Shown here piece after piece: positions 18,566 to 30,500 of a stretch of DNA of 64,000 nt. The position numbers were made by a program, and so were the translations under genes. Each line of letters opens with the position of its first letter. The stretch's first letter is position 1. Source of the DNA: Myxocyprinus asiaticus (Eukaryota > Chordata > Actinopteri > Cypriniformes > Catostomidae); the NCBI RefSeq assembly GCF_019703515.2, contig NC_059382.1:14425001-14489000 (forward strand), written 5' to 3'. Under the pieces are notes generated by a model, which saw only the letters and a list, made by a program, of their open reading frames with translations, was not told the origin of the DNA and made no database searches.

Positions 18566-21500
18566 CTAGGTAATGGAAAAGAAGAGTGTTGTGACTGAGA
18601 CCTTTTTGACAGCAAAATCACCAACTGTGTGAAAAATAAAGAAATGTTGAGGATTTAATGCAAGTTATTCTTTGTAGGCAGCATTTGTGAAAAAATGTTG
18701 ATTACCACAAGAGGTGGTATTTGATAGGTATCGCGATTCTTGACACTTTTGGTCAATAGCGATATATATCACAATCAGTGTTGGGTGCAATCTGATTAAA
18801 AAGTAACTTTTAAGTTTAAAAAAGTAGTGTAACTACATTTTAAATTCATGTAATCAGATTACTTTGAATTTTAAGTTAATTACAGTGCAATTATTCAAGT
18901 TACACATTTCTAAACTAACATTTTTGTAGCATACATTTAAACATGAATTATGCTCATATATTCATCTGTTTGCATTTCTGTGACAGCTGAGGAGTTGCGA
19001 GTCATTGTAAACGAGAAATACGTGGTGTTTAGTGTATGACTTACATGCGACAATGAACGAGGAAGAAATATAGACATTATTTTGAATTTGTTGAGCGGAA
19101 AAACAAAAGCAGTACTTTTTTTTAGAGTAATTTACCCAACAATGATCACAATAGACAAAGACTTTCCAAAGATTGGAAAATAATTAAAGTAATTTAAAAG
19201 TAAATAATTAAATCTGCAAATAATCTGATATATCGATCGGCAACCTCTAATTACCACAAAATAATTTTGGCTCATCAAAAATAGGCACTTACAATGGTAG
19301 TAAATGGGGCAATGTTACAAACATTACAATACACCATATTGAAAGTTTCCAAAGTATAGCCACAAGACTAAATCATTAGATGTGTTTATATTTGACTAGT
19401 GTGTCATAGAATACCTTACTAACCATGTCTACGCAAACTTACAGTATATCCAATACTCCTCCTATAGTATAGTATAGTATAGCATAGAGTAGTATACATG
19501 CAAGGATAAACAAAAATAAATCCTCGTAGAACAGTATTCCTACCACAAACATGATAATTTAGGGGCTGTTCAGCGTTCCGAATGCATTCTTTTACTAAAA
19601 AAAGCTAAACGCAGTGCAGTTGAACACAAGTGTCTCGAAACGCATTTTTAAAAGTTGAAGTTCTTCTTCTTCTACTTTCCTTTGCTGGGAATACAGTATT
19701 CCCAATACTCTCAATAAAGTTATTTCCAATGCTACTCGTATAGTACAGTATAGTGTAGTACAGTATAGTGTGGTATATATGCAATGATAAACGAAAATTC
19801 ATCTGCCCAGAATAGTATTCCCACCATAATCATGATGATTTAGGGTCCATGGATTTAGGGGCAGTTCTTTACAGAGTGAACGCACTTTTGCACTAAAAAG
19901 CTAGACGTAGAGCTATAGAACGCGGGTGTCTTGAGATGCATTTTTAAAGCTGTAGTTTGTTTAAACTTGACATGGGTTCAAAATAAATAAATAACGCAGC
20001 GCTCGTGTGAGATAATGTTGACAAAACAGTTCGTACAAGGCGTAACGGTCAAAGACATCCATCTTATAAAGAAAAACAGTTGAAAAACCGTGTAGAAGGA
20101 CGCAAGGAAGAATTTGGTGTGAATGGCCCCTTACACTTCAGTTAAAATAATTCCATCGTAAGTAATGCTGAATAAGATTGTAAGAAAGTGTTTCACTCTT
20201 GCATTATCTAGTCTATTTAAACTTCAAGTCTGTAAATAACTGAATCAGTGGAAATAGATGTTCTGGCCTGTGCTAACAATTAAACCTTTAAGAATAATGA
20301 CGTTAAGGGACTGCTTCTCATTCTCATTCAGCAGACCGCTTTAATGCTTTAATGCAGCATGAAGAGCAAACAGAGGTGAGGAAAGAGAGATAAAAACCCC
20401 GGAGAATTTCTATGAGCTTCACAGAGTACTGTATTGACAGTCAAGCCTGTGTCAATAGCTCCAGTAAATGTGATGAGAGCGTGATGCTGTCCCTGCCTAT
20501 TGTGGGTGAGATCAAACAACAGGAAACAGCAAAAGCGGAATACTGACTGCAGACCTTTCGAGGCGGCTGGGGTCACAGGACAGAGTGTGTGTTCCCGGCT
20601 TACTGTTGGTCAAAGCCTCCCAGATTGTCACCTATGAAGGAAGGAGAGAGGGTGAGAATAGTTTTTGAATGAATCTAAGACTGTGTCCAGGTGCGACACA
20701 ATAAAGCAACAAGGGATAAATCGTATCTCTTACACGTTGATCTGAGTTTGATCTGAGTTTATGTCCTAGCAAGCTAGCATGGGACCATGGCAGTATTAAG
20801 AGGAGATGGACCGCTTGTAAAAAAAAATACAATTTGAGTGATTGTAACGCTAAATATGGCAGTTGTAGGAATGGAAGTCCCACTTTTAAAAACTGGATAT
20901 TCTGGAATGACCTCACAGTATGGCTATCATGATTGTTCTTCATTTAAAGTGCCCTCAAAAGGCATCATTTATTACCAGAATCACGCTCCACATAGTTGTT
21001 TGTGTAGAGGGCAACAGTCTGGTTCTGGAAGTAAATCCCATTCATTTTTTCCATAGGCAAATACATTTTTAAAGACAACTAAAAAACCTTAAAGACTGAA
21101 CTACCATGAACTCTGAGGTTGTTAATCAATGGTATGTGCTTTTGTTAAAGGCATCAGTCCATGTTATTTCATCTTAATCTAAAAATAAATCATGTTCAAT
21201 AGCACAATGTCTGATAAAGAACAACACTACCCATGATCCTGAAGGGAAACAATCCGATCAGAGAATCACAACTAACAAAGAGCGCCTAATGATCCCAACA
21301 GCGACTGTCCACCTACTTCCAGAACCAAGTGGCTGTCGTGCTCTGTTAAACATCAAATATTTTCTGATTGCCTGTGATTTTGTCGCACATAATTTTCCAC
21401 TTTATTTCCAGTTGCATCACACCTGGTTAGGGCACAATATTATAATGTGCAGTTTGTAGACACCTATGTGTGTCTGTTACATGTCTGGATCTGACCCAAG

Positions 21501-24500
21501 GTTATTATCGTTAATTATGAAAACTATAGTGAAAAATATTTTAGTTCACTGAAATAAAAATAAAAATAGGAGTTTTAAAAAAAACAGAAACTAAACTAAA
21601 ATTATAAAAGTGCACTACAATATGAACGAAAACTAAAGAGAATCACGGAGAGAATTACTTTAGTTTTCATATTTTCAATCATTGTTGGATGATCTTATTT
21701 ATATAATCTCTCAAGCCTGATTTCTCTGTGTTTTCCTCAAAAAGAGCCGGCGAGCGTCTTTTGATTGACATGTATAAACAACCACAGTTCGCCAGCATAT
21801 GTGATACTTACAGGCACGTGAAAATGGGGCAAATAATGGCGCTGCTGTCACAAAGACCACACAAAATAAATTGAAGCCTCATTGAGTTGACTTCAAACAA
21901 AACTTCTGAATTTACTGAATTCCATAAGCTTTGGTAACTGGCAAATAAGCGACTCGTTGTTCTCCGGTTAGTTGTTCTCTTTTAACTTTTATGGTATTAT
22001 TCTGAGCTAAGTAGTTTCTGATTAAATGTCATCACAGGCAGATACTATTGATAACACTTTACAATAAGGTCCTTTATGCTTACATTATTAAATGCATTAG
22101 ATATCATGAATTAACAAGGAACCATATTTATATAGCATTTTTTTTTTTTTTTGGTCAGTTAATTTATACATTTACAATCGTTTATTGTAGTTCATGTTAG
22201 TTCACTATGCATTAAATAATGTTAACAGATACCATGTATTAAACTTTTAATGTTTATAATATGCTAGTATATGAAGGAATTAACATTAACCAAGATTAAT
22301 AAGTGTAAATGATGTTCGTTGTTAGTTTAAGTTAACCAGTGTAGTTAAATAAGATTAACAAATACAACCTTATTGTAAAGTGTTACAGATAATATTTTGT
22401 GGTGTTACAATAGTTGAAAACTAAAACTATACTAAAACTCGATAAAAATGGCTATTTTCCAAAAATACAAACCAAATAAAAACTATTTATGCACCATTAA
22501 AACTAACTAAAACTAACTGAAATTCAAACCCATAACACAAAACGAAATAAAAATAAAAACTAGTGAAAATTTCAAAATTATAATAACCCTGGCCTGACCT
22601 GGTCGTACTCTGATCCAGCTTCTATAAGACTCTGCTGTATGGCGTACTGTAACAGATCATCTTCCTCTTCTCTCATGTTTTGCCTCTGGTTTCCTCCTAA
22701 CATGCTGTAGCCCCGTGGAGCTTCAAACACACATGGTGGGATCTCTCCTCCACGACATGAGTCTGAATAACACACACACACACACACACACACACTAGGT
22801 TTACATGTGGAGGTTTTAGTGTCAGATGTATTGACAAACTGATATGAAAGAGTTACATTAGCATTGCAGGCAGCACATTAAAGAATGCAATCATTAAACA
22901 TTTATCCAGTTAATTAATCTCTGGCCATTAAATATGGCAAGTGCTTTATCTGAACATTGTATTACTTTGTAACACCATACTTCTTCTTAAATGACTTCTA
23001 GTGATCACATTTGCCTGAAAGCAAAAAGCAGGTTGATTCCTACTTGTGGAACTAGAGCTGGACACGCTGGAAGAGTCACTGCCTGGAGACGGGGTCTCTG
23101 TCCTGGGACTGTCCTTCTGTCCGTCCCCCTCAGCATCCACCCGAGGCAAACCGCCCTCCTCACAGCCATTCAGGTTCCCAAAGGTTATACGTGCATTCAG
23201 GATGTGATAGATGGGAATTTCTGTGGTAAGATATCATTGCTATCATTGCATTAGTGTGACATTGTAAAATGTGTGTGTGGATCACGTTTTTCCTACATTG
23301 TGAGGACCACAAAGATATTAAAAACTCACATTTCAGACATTCTGTGGATCAGCCAACAGAATGTCTGAAAGCTTACCTAGCTTACCTATCTTGACAGGGA
23401 ATCCAGGGGGCAGGCGTAATGTGATGAAGTCCCTAAGCTTAGCAAACAGGGCATTGGTGATGGCCATGAGGTCGATGATAGGAGCCACCTGCTCCGCCAA
23501 AGATAACGGGTGTGATTCACACAGCCAAAGCTTAGCTTTGAACCTGGGAAAACACACACACACACACACACATTAGACACCTATATGACTTCATACAATG
23601 CTTGGCAGGTTTGTTTGATACAGATGTCAGTCTGTATTCAGGAAACAAGAGAGCAGCGAAATCTTGGAAAATAGTAATTTTGGGGTTCAAAATCTACGGT
23701 GTCAACAACACAAAATAAAAGAAGTTTTGGACTGAAGCACTACCTTTGTGTTTTGGTGGTGAGGTGACTGGGCTGGCCGATGTCTCTTTGACTCTGACTC
23801 AGGTTTGGGTTAAAGTACTCCTCAGCCGTCAGGGCAGAAGGGTTTGTTGCAGGGAAAGATATTTGTGTCACCAGAGTGTGCTATAACACAAAAACACTTC
23901 CCTTGAGGCTACAGAAATTGCATTAAACACTAGAAAGACATCTAAAAGACATCTCATTTTTGTTCGTGTCATTTTGGACTTACTATAACACACAGATACA
24001 CTTCCCTTGAGGCTACAGAAATTGCATTAACACTAGAAAGACATCTAAAAGACATCTAATTTTTGTTCGTGTCATCTTGGACTTACAGTGACGTCTAGTG
24101 GTGTGATGCAGCATCATTCAAAATCAATAGTTTTCAGCTGTAGATGCCATTATAGGAATTCACTATTTAAAATCAGCTATGACTAATTTAATCCAAGAGT
24201 GAAATGTCCAGTAACAAGACGGTTACTGAGATTAAGTGAGGAGTATTCAACTGGTGTGATTCTAACATGGCTACCCCCATCAGAATCAGAATCAGCTTTA
24301 TTGCCAAGTATGCTTACACATACAAGGAATTTGTCTTGGTGACAGGAGCTTCCAGTGTACAACAATACAAAAACAGCAGCAAGACATAGATAATAATAAA
24401 AAATAAAAAATACAACTAATTATACACATACGTACAGACACACACATACATACATACACACATACACATGGGTAGTGCAAATCTAATACAATCTGTTATG

Positions 24501-27500
24501 TACAGTGCAAATTTTTTTTTTTTTTTTTTTTGCAATAGAGTCAATGTGGGTCTCCCTCTTCAGGTCCTGTGAGATGGTAGTGCCCAGGACCCTTAATAAC
24601 TCCACTGCTACCACAGTGCTGTTTAGAATGGTGAGGGGGGGTCAGTGTTGGGGTGTTTCTCCTAAAGTCCACAATGATCTCCACCGTTTTGAGTGTGTTC
24701 AGCTCAAGGTTGTTTTGACTGCACCAGACAGACAGCTGTTCAATCTCCCTTCTGTATGCAGACTCATTGTCATCTCGGATGAGGCCGATGACAGTGGTGT
24801 CATCTGCAAACTTCAGGAGCTTGACAGAGGGGTCCTTGGAGATGCAGTCATTGGTGTAGAGGGAGAAGAGTAGTGGGGAGAGCACACATCCCTGGGGGGC
24901 ACCAGTGCTGATTGTAAAGGTGCTGGAAGTGAGTTTCCCTTGTCTCACAAGCTGCTGCCTGTCCGTCAGAAAGCTGGTAATCCACTGACAGATAGACATG
25001 GGAACAGAGAGTTGGTGTAGTTTATTCTGGAGTATAGCTGGGATGATGGTGATGAAAGCTGAACTGAAGTCCACAAAAAGGATCCTTGCATATGTCCCTG
25101 GTCTGTCCAGATGTTGCAGGATATGATGCAATACTATGTTGACTGCATCATCCACAGACCTGTTTGCTCGATAAGCAAATTGAAGGGGATCTAGAAAGGG
25201 TCCAGTGATGTTCTTCAGGTGGGCCAACACCAGTCTCTCAAATGATTTCATGACCACAGACGTCAGGGCGACAGGTCTGTAGTCATTAAGTCCTGTGATT
25301 TTTGGTTTCTTTGGGACAGGAATAATGATTGAGCGTTTGAAGCAGCATGGGACTTCACACTGCTCCAGTGATCTATTGAAGATCTGTGTGAAGATGGGGG
25401 CCAGCTGGTTAGCACAGGATCGAAGACACGCTGGTGAGACGCCATCTGGGCCTGAAGACTTCCTTGTCTTTTGTTTCCGAAAGATGTGGCTCACTTCATC
25501 TTCACAGATCTTAAGTGCAGGAGGTGTTGGTGTATGTGTGGGTGTCGGGTGTGACATTGGGCCTTTCAAATCTGCAGTAGAACACATTCAGGTCATCAGC
25601 CAGTTGTTGGTTCCCTACAGGGTTGGGGGTAGGAGTCCTGTAATTTGTGAGTTGTTTCATGCCACTCCACACTGATGCAGGGTCGTTAGCTGAAAATTTG
25701 TTTTTCAGCTTCTCAGAGTATCTTCTTTTAGCCACTCTGATTTCCCTGTTCAGTGTGTTCCTGGCCTGATTGTACAAGACTTTATCCCCACCCCTGTAAG
25801 CATCCTCTTTGGCCTGATGAAGCTGCCTGAGCTCTGCTGTAAACCACGGTTTGTCATTGTTGAACTTTAAATAAGTCCTAGTAGGAATGCACATATCCTC
25901 ACAGAAACTGATATATGACGTAACAGTATCTGTGAGCTCATCCAGGTCTGTGGCTGCAGCCTCAAAAACACTCCAATCCGTGCAATCGAGGCAGACTTGT
26001 AGTTCCCGCTCTGCTTCATTGGTCCATCTCTTTACAGTCCTTACTACTGGCTTGGTTGATTTTAATTTCTGCCTGTACGTTGGAAGAAGATGAACCAGAC
26101 AGTGATCAGAGAGTCCCAAAGCTGCTCTAGGGACAGAGCAATATGCATCCTTTATTGTTGTGTAACAATGATCCAGTATATTCCTGTCTCTGGTGGGGCA
26201 TGTGATGTGCTGTTTGTATTTGGGCAGTTCACGTGTGAGATTTGCTTTGTTAAAATCCCCAAGAATAATAATAACTGAGTCCGGGTATTGTTGTTCTGTG
26301 TCTGTGATTTGATCAGCCAGCTGTTGCAGCGCCACATTCAAACACGAGTTTGGCGCGATATACACACTCACCAGATTAAGTAGTAGAAAGGCTTACAGTT
26401 AATAAAGAGTGCTTCCAAATTAGGACAGCACATCCTCTTTAACGTTGTTACATCTGTACACCAACTTTCACTGATATAAAAGGATGTTCCACCGTCTCTC
26501 GTTTTCCCTGTTAACTCTGCGATGCGATCCGCTCTGAACAGCTGAAAGCCCGACATATGTAACGCGCTGTCCAGAATGGCTTCACTCAGCCAGGTTTCTG
26601 TGAAGCACAAGGCAGCAGAGGTTGAAATGTCCTTGTTTGTGTGGGTGAGGAGATGTAGTTCGTCCGTTTTGTTAGGAAGAGAGCGGAGATTCGCTAAGTG
26701 AATACTCGGCAGCGCTGTTCAAAATCCGTGCCGACAGAGTTTGACCAGTGCACCGGCTCGTCTTCCTTGCCTGTGTCTCTTGAACAGCAGAGCTGCGCCT
26801 CCAACTAAAATGTCTAGCAAAAGTCTGAATATTCGAAAACCGGGAAAAGACTGTCTGGTACTTGCTGTCAAATGTTCAGCAGTTCGTCTCTGTTAAAACT
26901 GACTGGAAAAAGATTACTAAACACAGGACAAACAAACAAAAACAACAAAAGGACAGGAGCACTCCACACCGAGGCAGCCATCCACGGCGCCATCCTGATG
27001 ATAATCCCAATGAGGACACCCCTGCCCCATGTAGAATAAAAAAGCTTTTATATGGTTACTGATGTGACTAGAGTCCTCATCTCATTTGAGTGGTCATGAT
27101 TTTATACATATGTTTTAAAATTACAATTCATTTCTTTAGGAGTAAAACTTTTTTAATGAGGAAAAAATTACTGAGTGCACCTTTAAATTTACAGACCTTC
27201 TCCTCTGGACAAAACTGACCAAATACTGTATATTCATGACTCATTTTGCACTACACAGATTTTTGTCCAGTTAATTGCTCTCTACAATGAGAATGTCCCT
27301 CCCACTAATACAACCTGCAATGTAACTAAAGTCATTGGCTATCTAAAAAAGGGACGAACCCTTTCATATGTCCCAATATCTTTCAATGGGAAATACGTCA
27401 ACACAGGAAAGAAAGCTGCACTTTTCATGGGGTCTTTAAATATGTTGGTGGTAAATGTTTTTTTGTTTTTGTGAAAAATTTCTTCATTCACTCACTCCGT

Positions 27501-30500
27501 TGTTTTGGCCCACATGCTGCTCAGCGATACCCAGGAAGGACTGCAGAGGTGTCTTACCACCTGAAATAAAAACACAACACAAAGCAGGTCACATTATAGT
27601 AGGCGAGCACAATCCAAAGGATCTGTATTACATCACCACAACGGCAGACAAGACAGAGATGCTGTTTGTAAGGGAAAAACGTGAGTGGGCACTGAAATCT
27701 TGAATCATCATATTCATTATGAAATGCCCAACAAAGCAGACACTCTCATTTTGGTTTATAAGGAATTTATATAACATGGAAAAAAATAGCTTTTGCATAA
27801 GATTACTGGCTTGCAATTCTGAAAATATTCTTAAATGTAAAATAAATGATTAAGCTAAGATAAAGTTGGCAAGAACACCCACCCACTCATGGGAATCCAT
27901 ACCATAGTTACCCATTCATTTCTATGAGAAATGCTCAAAAGTTTTGGCTATTTGTTTAAAGAAAAATTTTAAATAAAGCAAAAAATATAATAAAATAGAA
28001 CAGTTACTTAAAAATACATGAGTAACTATGGTGACATGATTTGTTTTCCCCCCACACTAAACCATGGCCTCAACTGATCGCCAACTCTATAGATTTGAGA
28101 AGGTAAGGCAAGGTTAGGACTGTATTTTAGGATCAAACACACCTTTCTGTTTTGTTTTGTGCTGGTCAGTGAGATGGTCAGTGCGTGTTCGTGTGATCAG
28201 CTCTACGTTAGAGGCACAGTAAACCTGAAACAAAGACAGTGTCCAACAATATGAGCCTCATCATGCACTCTATCTCTCTCATTTTAAATTTTTGTTTGTT
28301 TCTGTTAATCTGCACTGCAAAGCCCTGAATGAAAACAATGTAATACTGTACATCCTTCATTGCAGAAGGGAAATACTGTTCTTGGACTTGACACTTCTAC
28401 TTGTGGGTAAAAACTGAGGCAGCGGGGTTTGACAGTGCAAGAATATAACTAGCATTTGCCAAGTGAAAATTACAGCACGCAAGTGTGGAAAATTATTTTA
28501 TTTTATTTATTTATTAATTATTTGGGCACACAGGTGAGAGTGACTTTTGATACCTGAATAAAGCTCATGAAATTATATAATAGTTACAGAATAAAAACTT
28601 CACAATGCATCTAACACCCAATCTACATGACACGGCATGCTCCATAGTGTAGCTTGGCTGGTTAAAATGGGAGCAACTTGTTTTGTCTGGCTCATTTCCA
28701 GTTTAGATTAAATGTAACCGCAAATTATTTCAAAGTGCAATCAGCTGCTTTACGTTACTTTCCATTCAGGATGAAAGCACACAAAAGTCTGCAACTGTAA
28801 CAACATGCAAAATTAAGGCACAAGTGTTTGAATATTAATTGGGTCATGCACATGTTGCCTGGTAACCTTCAGGAGCGTCTAGTCAAGTATCTTAATTAAT
28901 ATGCATGAGCCAAGCTTTCAACTATAGTAGGATTTGTAAATTTGCCAGCTGATTACTGGACACTTCTACCAGTAAACCAAGGACTATGTCAGGGTTAATG
29001 AAAAAAGATTTGTCAACTAAGGTGATTAATTTCCTTCGTCATGTATCAAGTACATAATGTATTTCTGAATTCTGTAGTAATTCTTCATTTTCTATATTTC
29101 AGTTTTTCTGTGATTGCTTGTGCGTAGTTGTATTGTGTGACGCACTGAAGCTGAAGTGTGTAATTTCTGCGCCCCTAGCGTCACCAAATGGAATTGCAAA
29201 AAAAAATGATTGTTTTCCAACACAGTCCTCCTGTCTGATATTGGTCAGACAAACAGATAGTCCCAAACTTACACCACTGGTTGAGCCAATGTTGCTGTAT
29301 CGGGCGATTCGAGATGCTCAAGCAAATGGAGCAATGTTTTGATTGTGCCACAGAGCGACAGCATTTACACTTTGAGGATATAAACCTACAAATGGCTTAT
29401 TGTGCTGTAAATGACTCTCTGCATATTAAGCTGGGAGACGGAGAAAGTATTATAACATTGAAAGAATTACACATTTCAGCTTTAAAGCTACAGTCTTAAA
29501 AAAAAAAAAATGAAAATCCCTAAACAAAAATGTTAAGTATGGAGCCCTGGGCAGTACCTTTGCTTCATACCCGTTCACCACCTCAGTTTTCTCACTTCGC
29601 CAGCCAAGAATGCCTGTTTTATTCCTGCAGAGGCACATAACAGGGTGGCCAAAATGCAGAGGTGAGTCCAATATCACACATTTTATGATGGAACTTTGCA
29701 CAAAAGTGCTGGTTCACACTGTAGGCTTCACAGCCGTGGTGTGACTGAGCAACAGTGAAGGTTTACAATGCCCTTGTTGAAGTTGTTTACAAAATTTTCA
29801 TTGGCAACAATGACTTGGCAATTACGTGCTCACCTCTCAAAGGAGATGTTCCTGGTGTCGAGCTGTGTGGCCACCACGGGAGCGGATAGACGGGCCGCCA
29901 CCTGTTCGTCGCTGGGCTGTAGTGCCCCTAACAGGTTCAAAGAGGTAGTGCACACACTGGAAGAGGGGGAAGAGGGCGAGGAAGTGGAGGAAGACTGGCA
30001 TGGCAGCGTCTCGCAAAACACCAGCTGTCTGTCATGATCCACTTCCATTACCATGGCACTGGAGTCTGAGTGACAGGTGGAGAGAGAGACAAAATGGAAG
30101 GGAGCCAATTAGAGATTGTGGGGAAGTGGGACTTGGGTTGTTTTCATGCCAACGACGGCTTGTTTGAAAGAACATTTAACAAGATTTGGCATTGAGAACA
30201 AAATAGAAGATCAAACCCACATCTGATTTGGGTCTCATGAAAATATGTCCAGGTCACATTTCACCCAAATTCCAAAGAAAAAATAAGAAATACAATTTTG
30301 CAATAAAGAAAATACAACTTTGCATTAAAGGTGCTCTAAGTGATTTTTTCATGGAAAAGTATGCAATAAATGTTCCAACTCCCTTAAAGATATTAATGAA
30401 ATAAGTATCCTGAGATATTTTACTGGTTTCTGTGACAGCTGTAGACTTTGTAAACAGCAAACAAAAATGTGTCCGTGGACCACTGACAGTGGCGCTTTTC

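Larger units (their letters stand above)
24284..26990 (-). mobile_element. Jockey-superfamily non-LTR retrotransposon (L2/Rex1-like), degenerate
   Basis: On the minus strand, an APE endonuclease (frames in 26700-25511) is followed by a reverse transcriptase (25587-24541) and a short 3' end (complement of CAGAATCAGAATCAGCTTTA). It inserted in MITE copy 3. Boundaries are accurate to about 10 bases. Frameshifts and a 3' deletion at a 22-base A run (24510-24531) make it non-autonomous. Clade placement rests on memory of motifs only. Confidence 0.85.
24058..27186 (-). mobile_element. TTAA-type MITE family A, copy 3, split by a LINE
   Basis: Inverted relative to copies 1 and 2. The left part 24058-24283 (ACGTCTAGTGGTGTGATGCA onward) and right part 26991-27186 (ends GAGTGCACCTTTAA, TTAA at 27183-27186) are contiguous in copy 43171-43579. 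The intervening 2.7 kb is a LINE. Confidence 0.8.
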
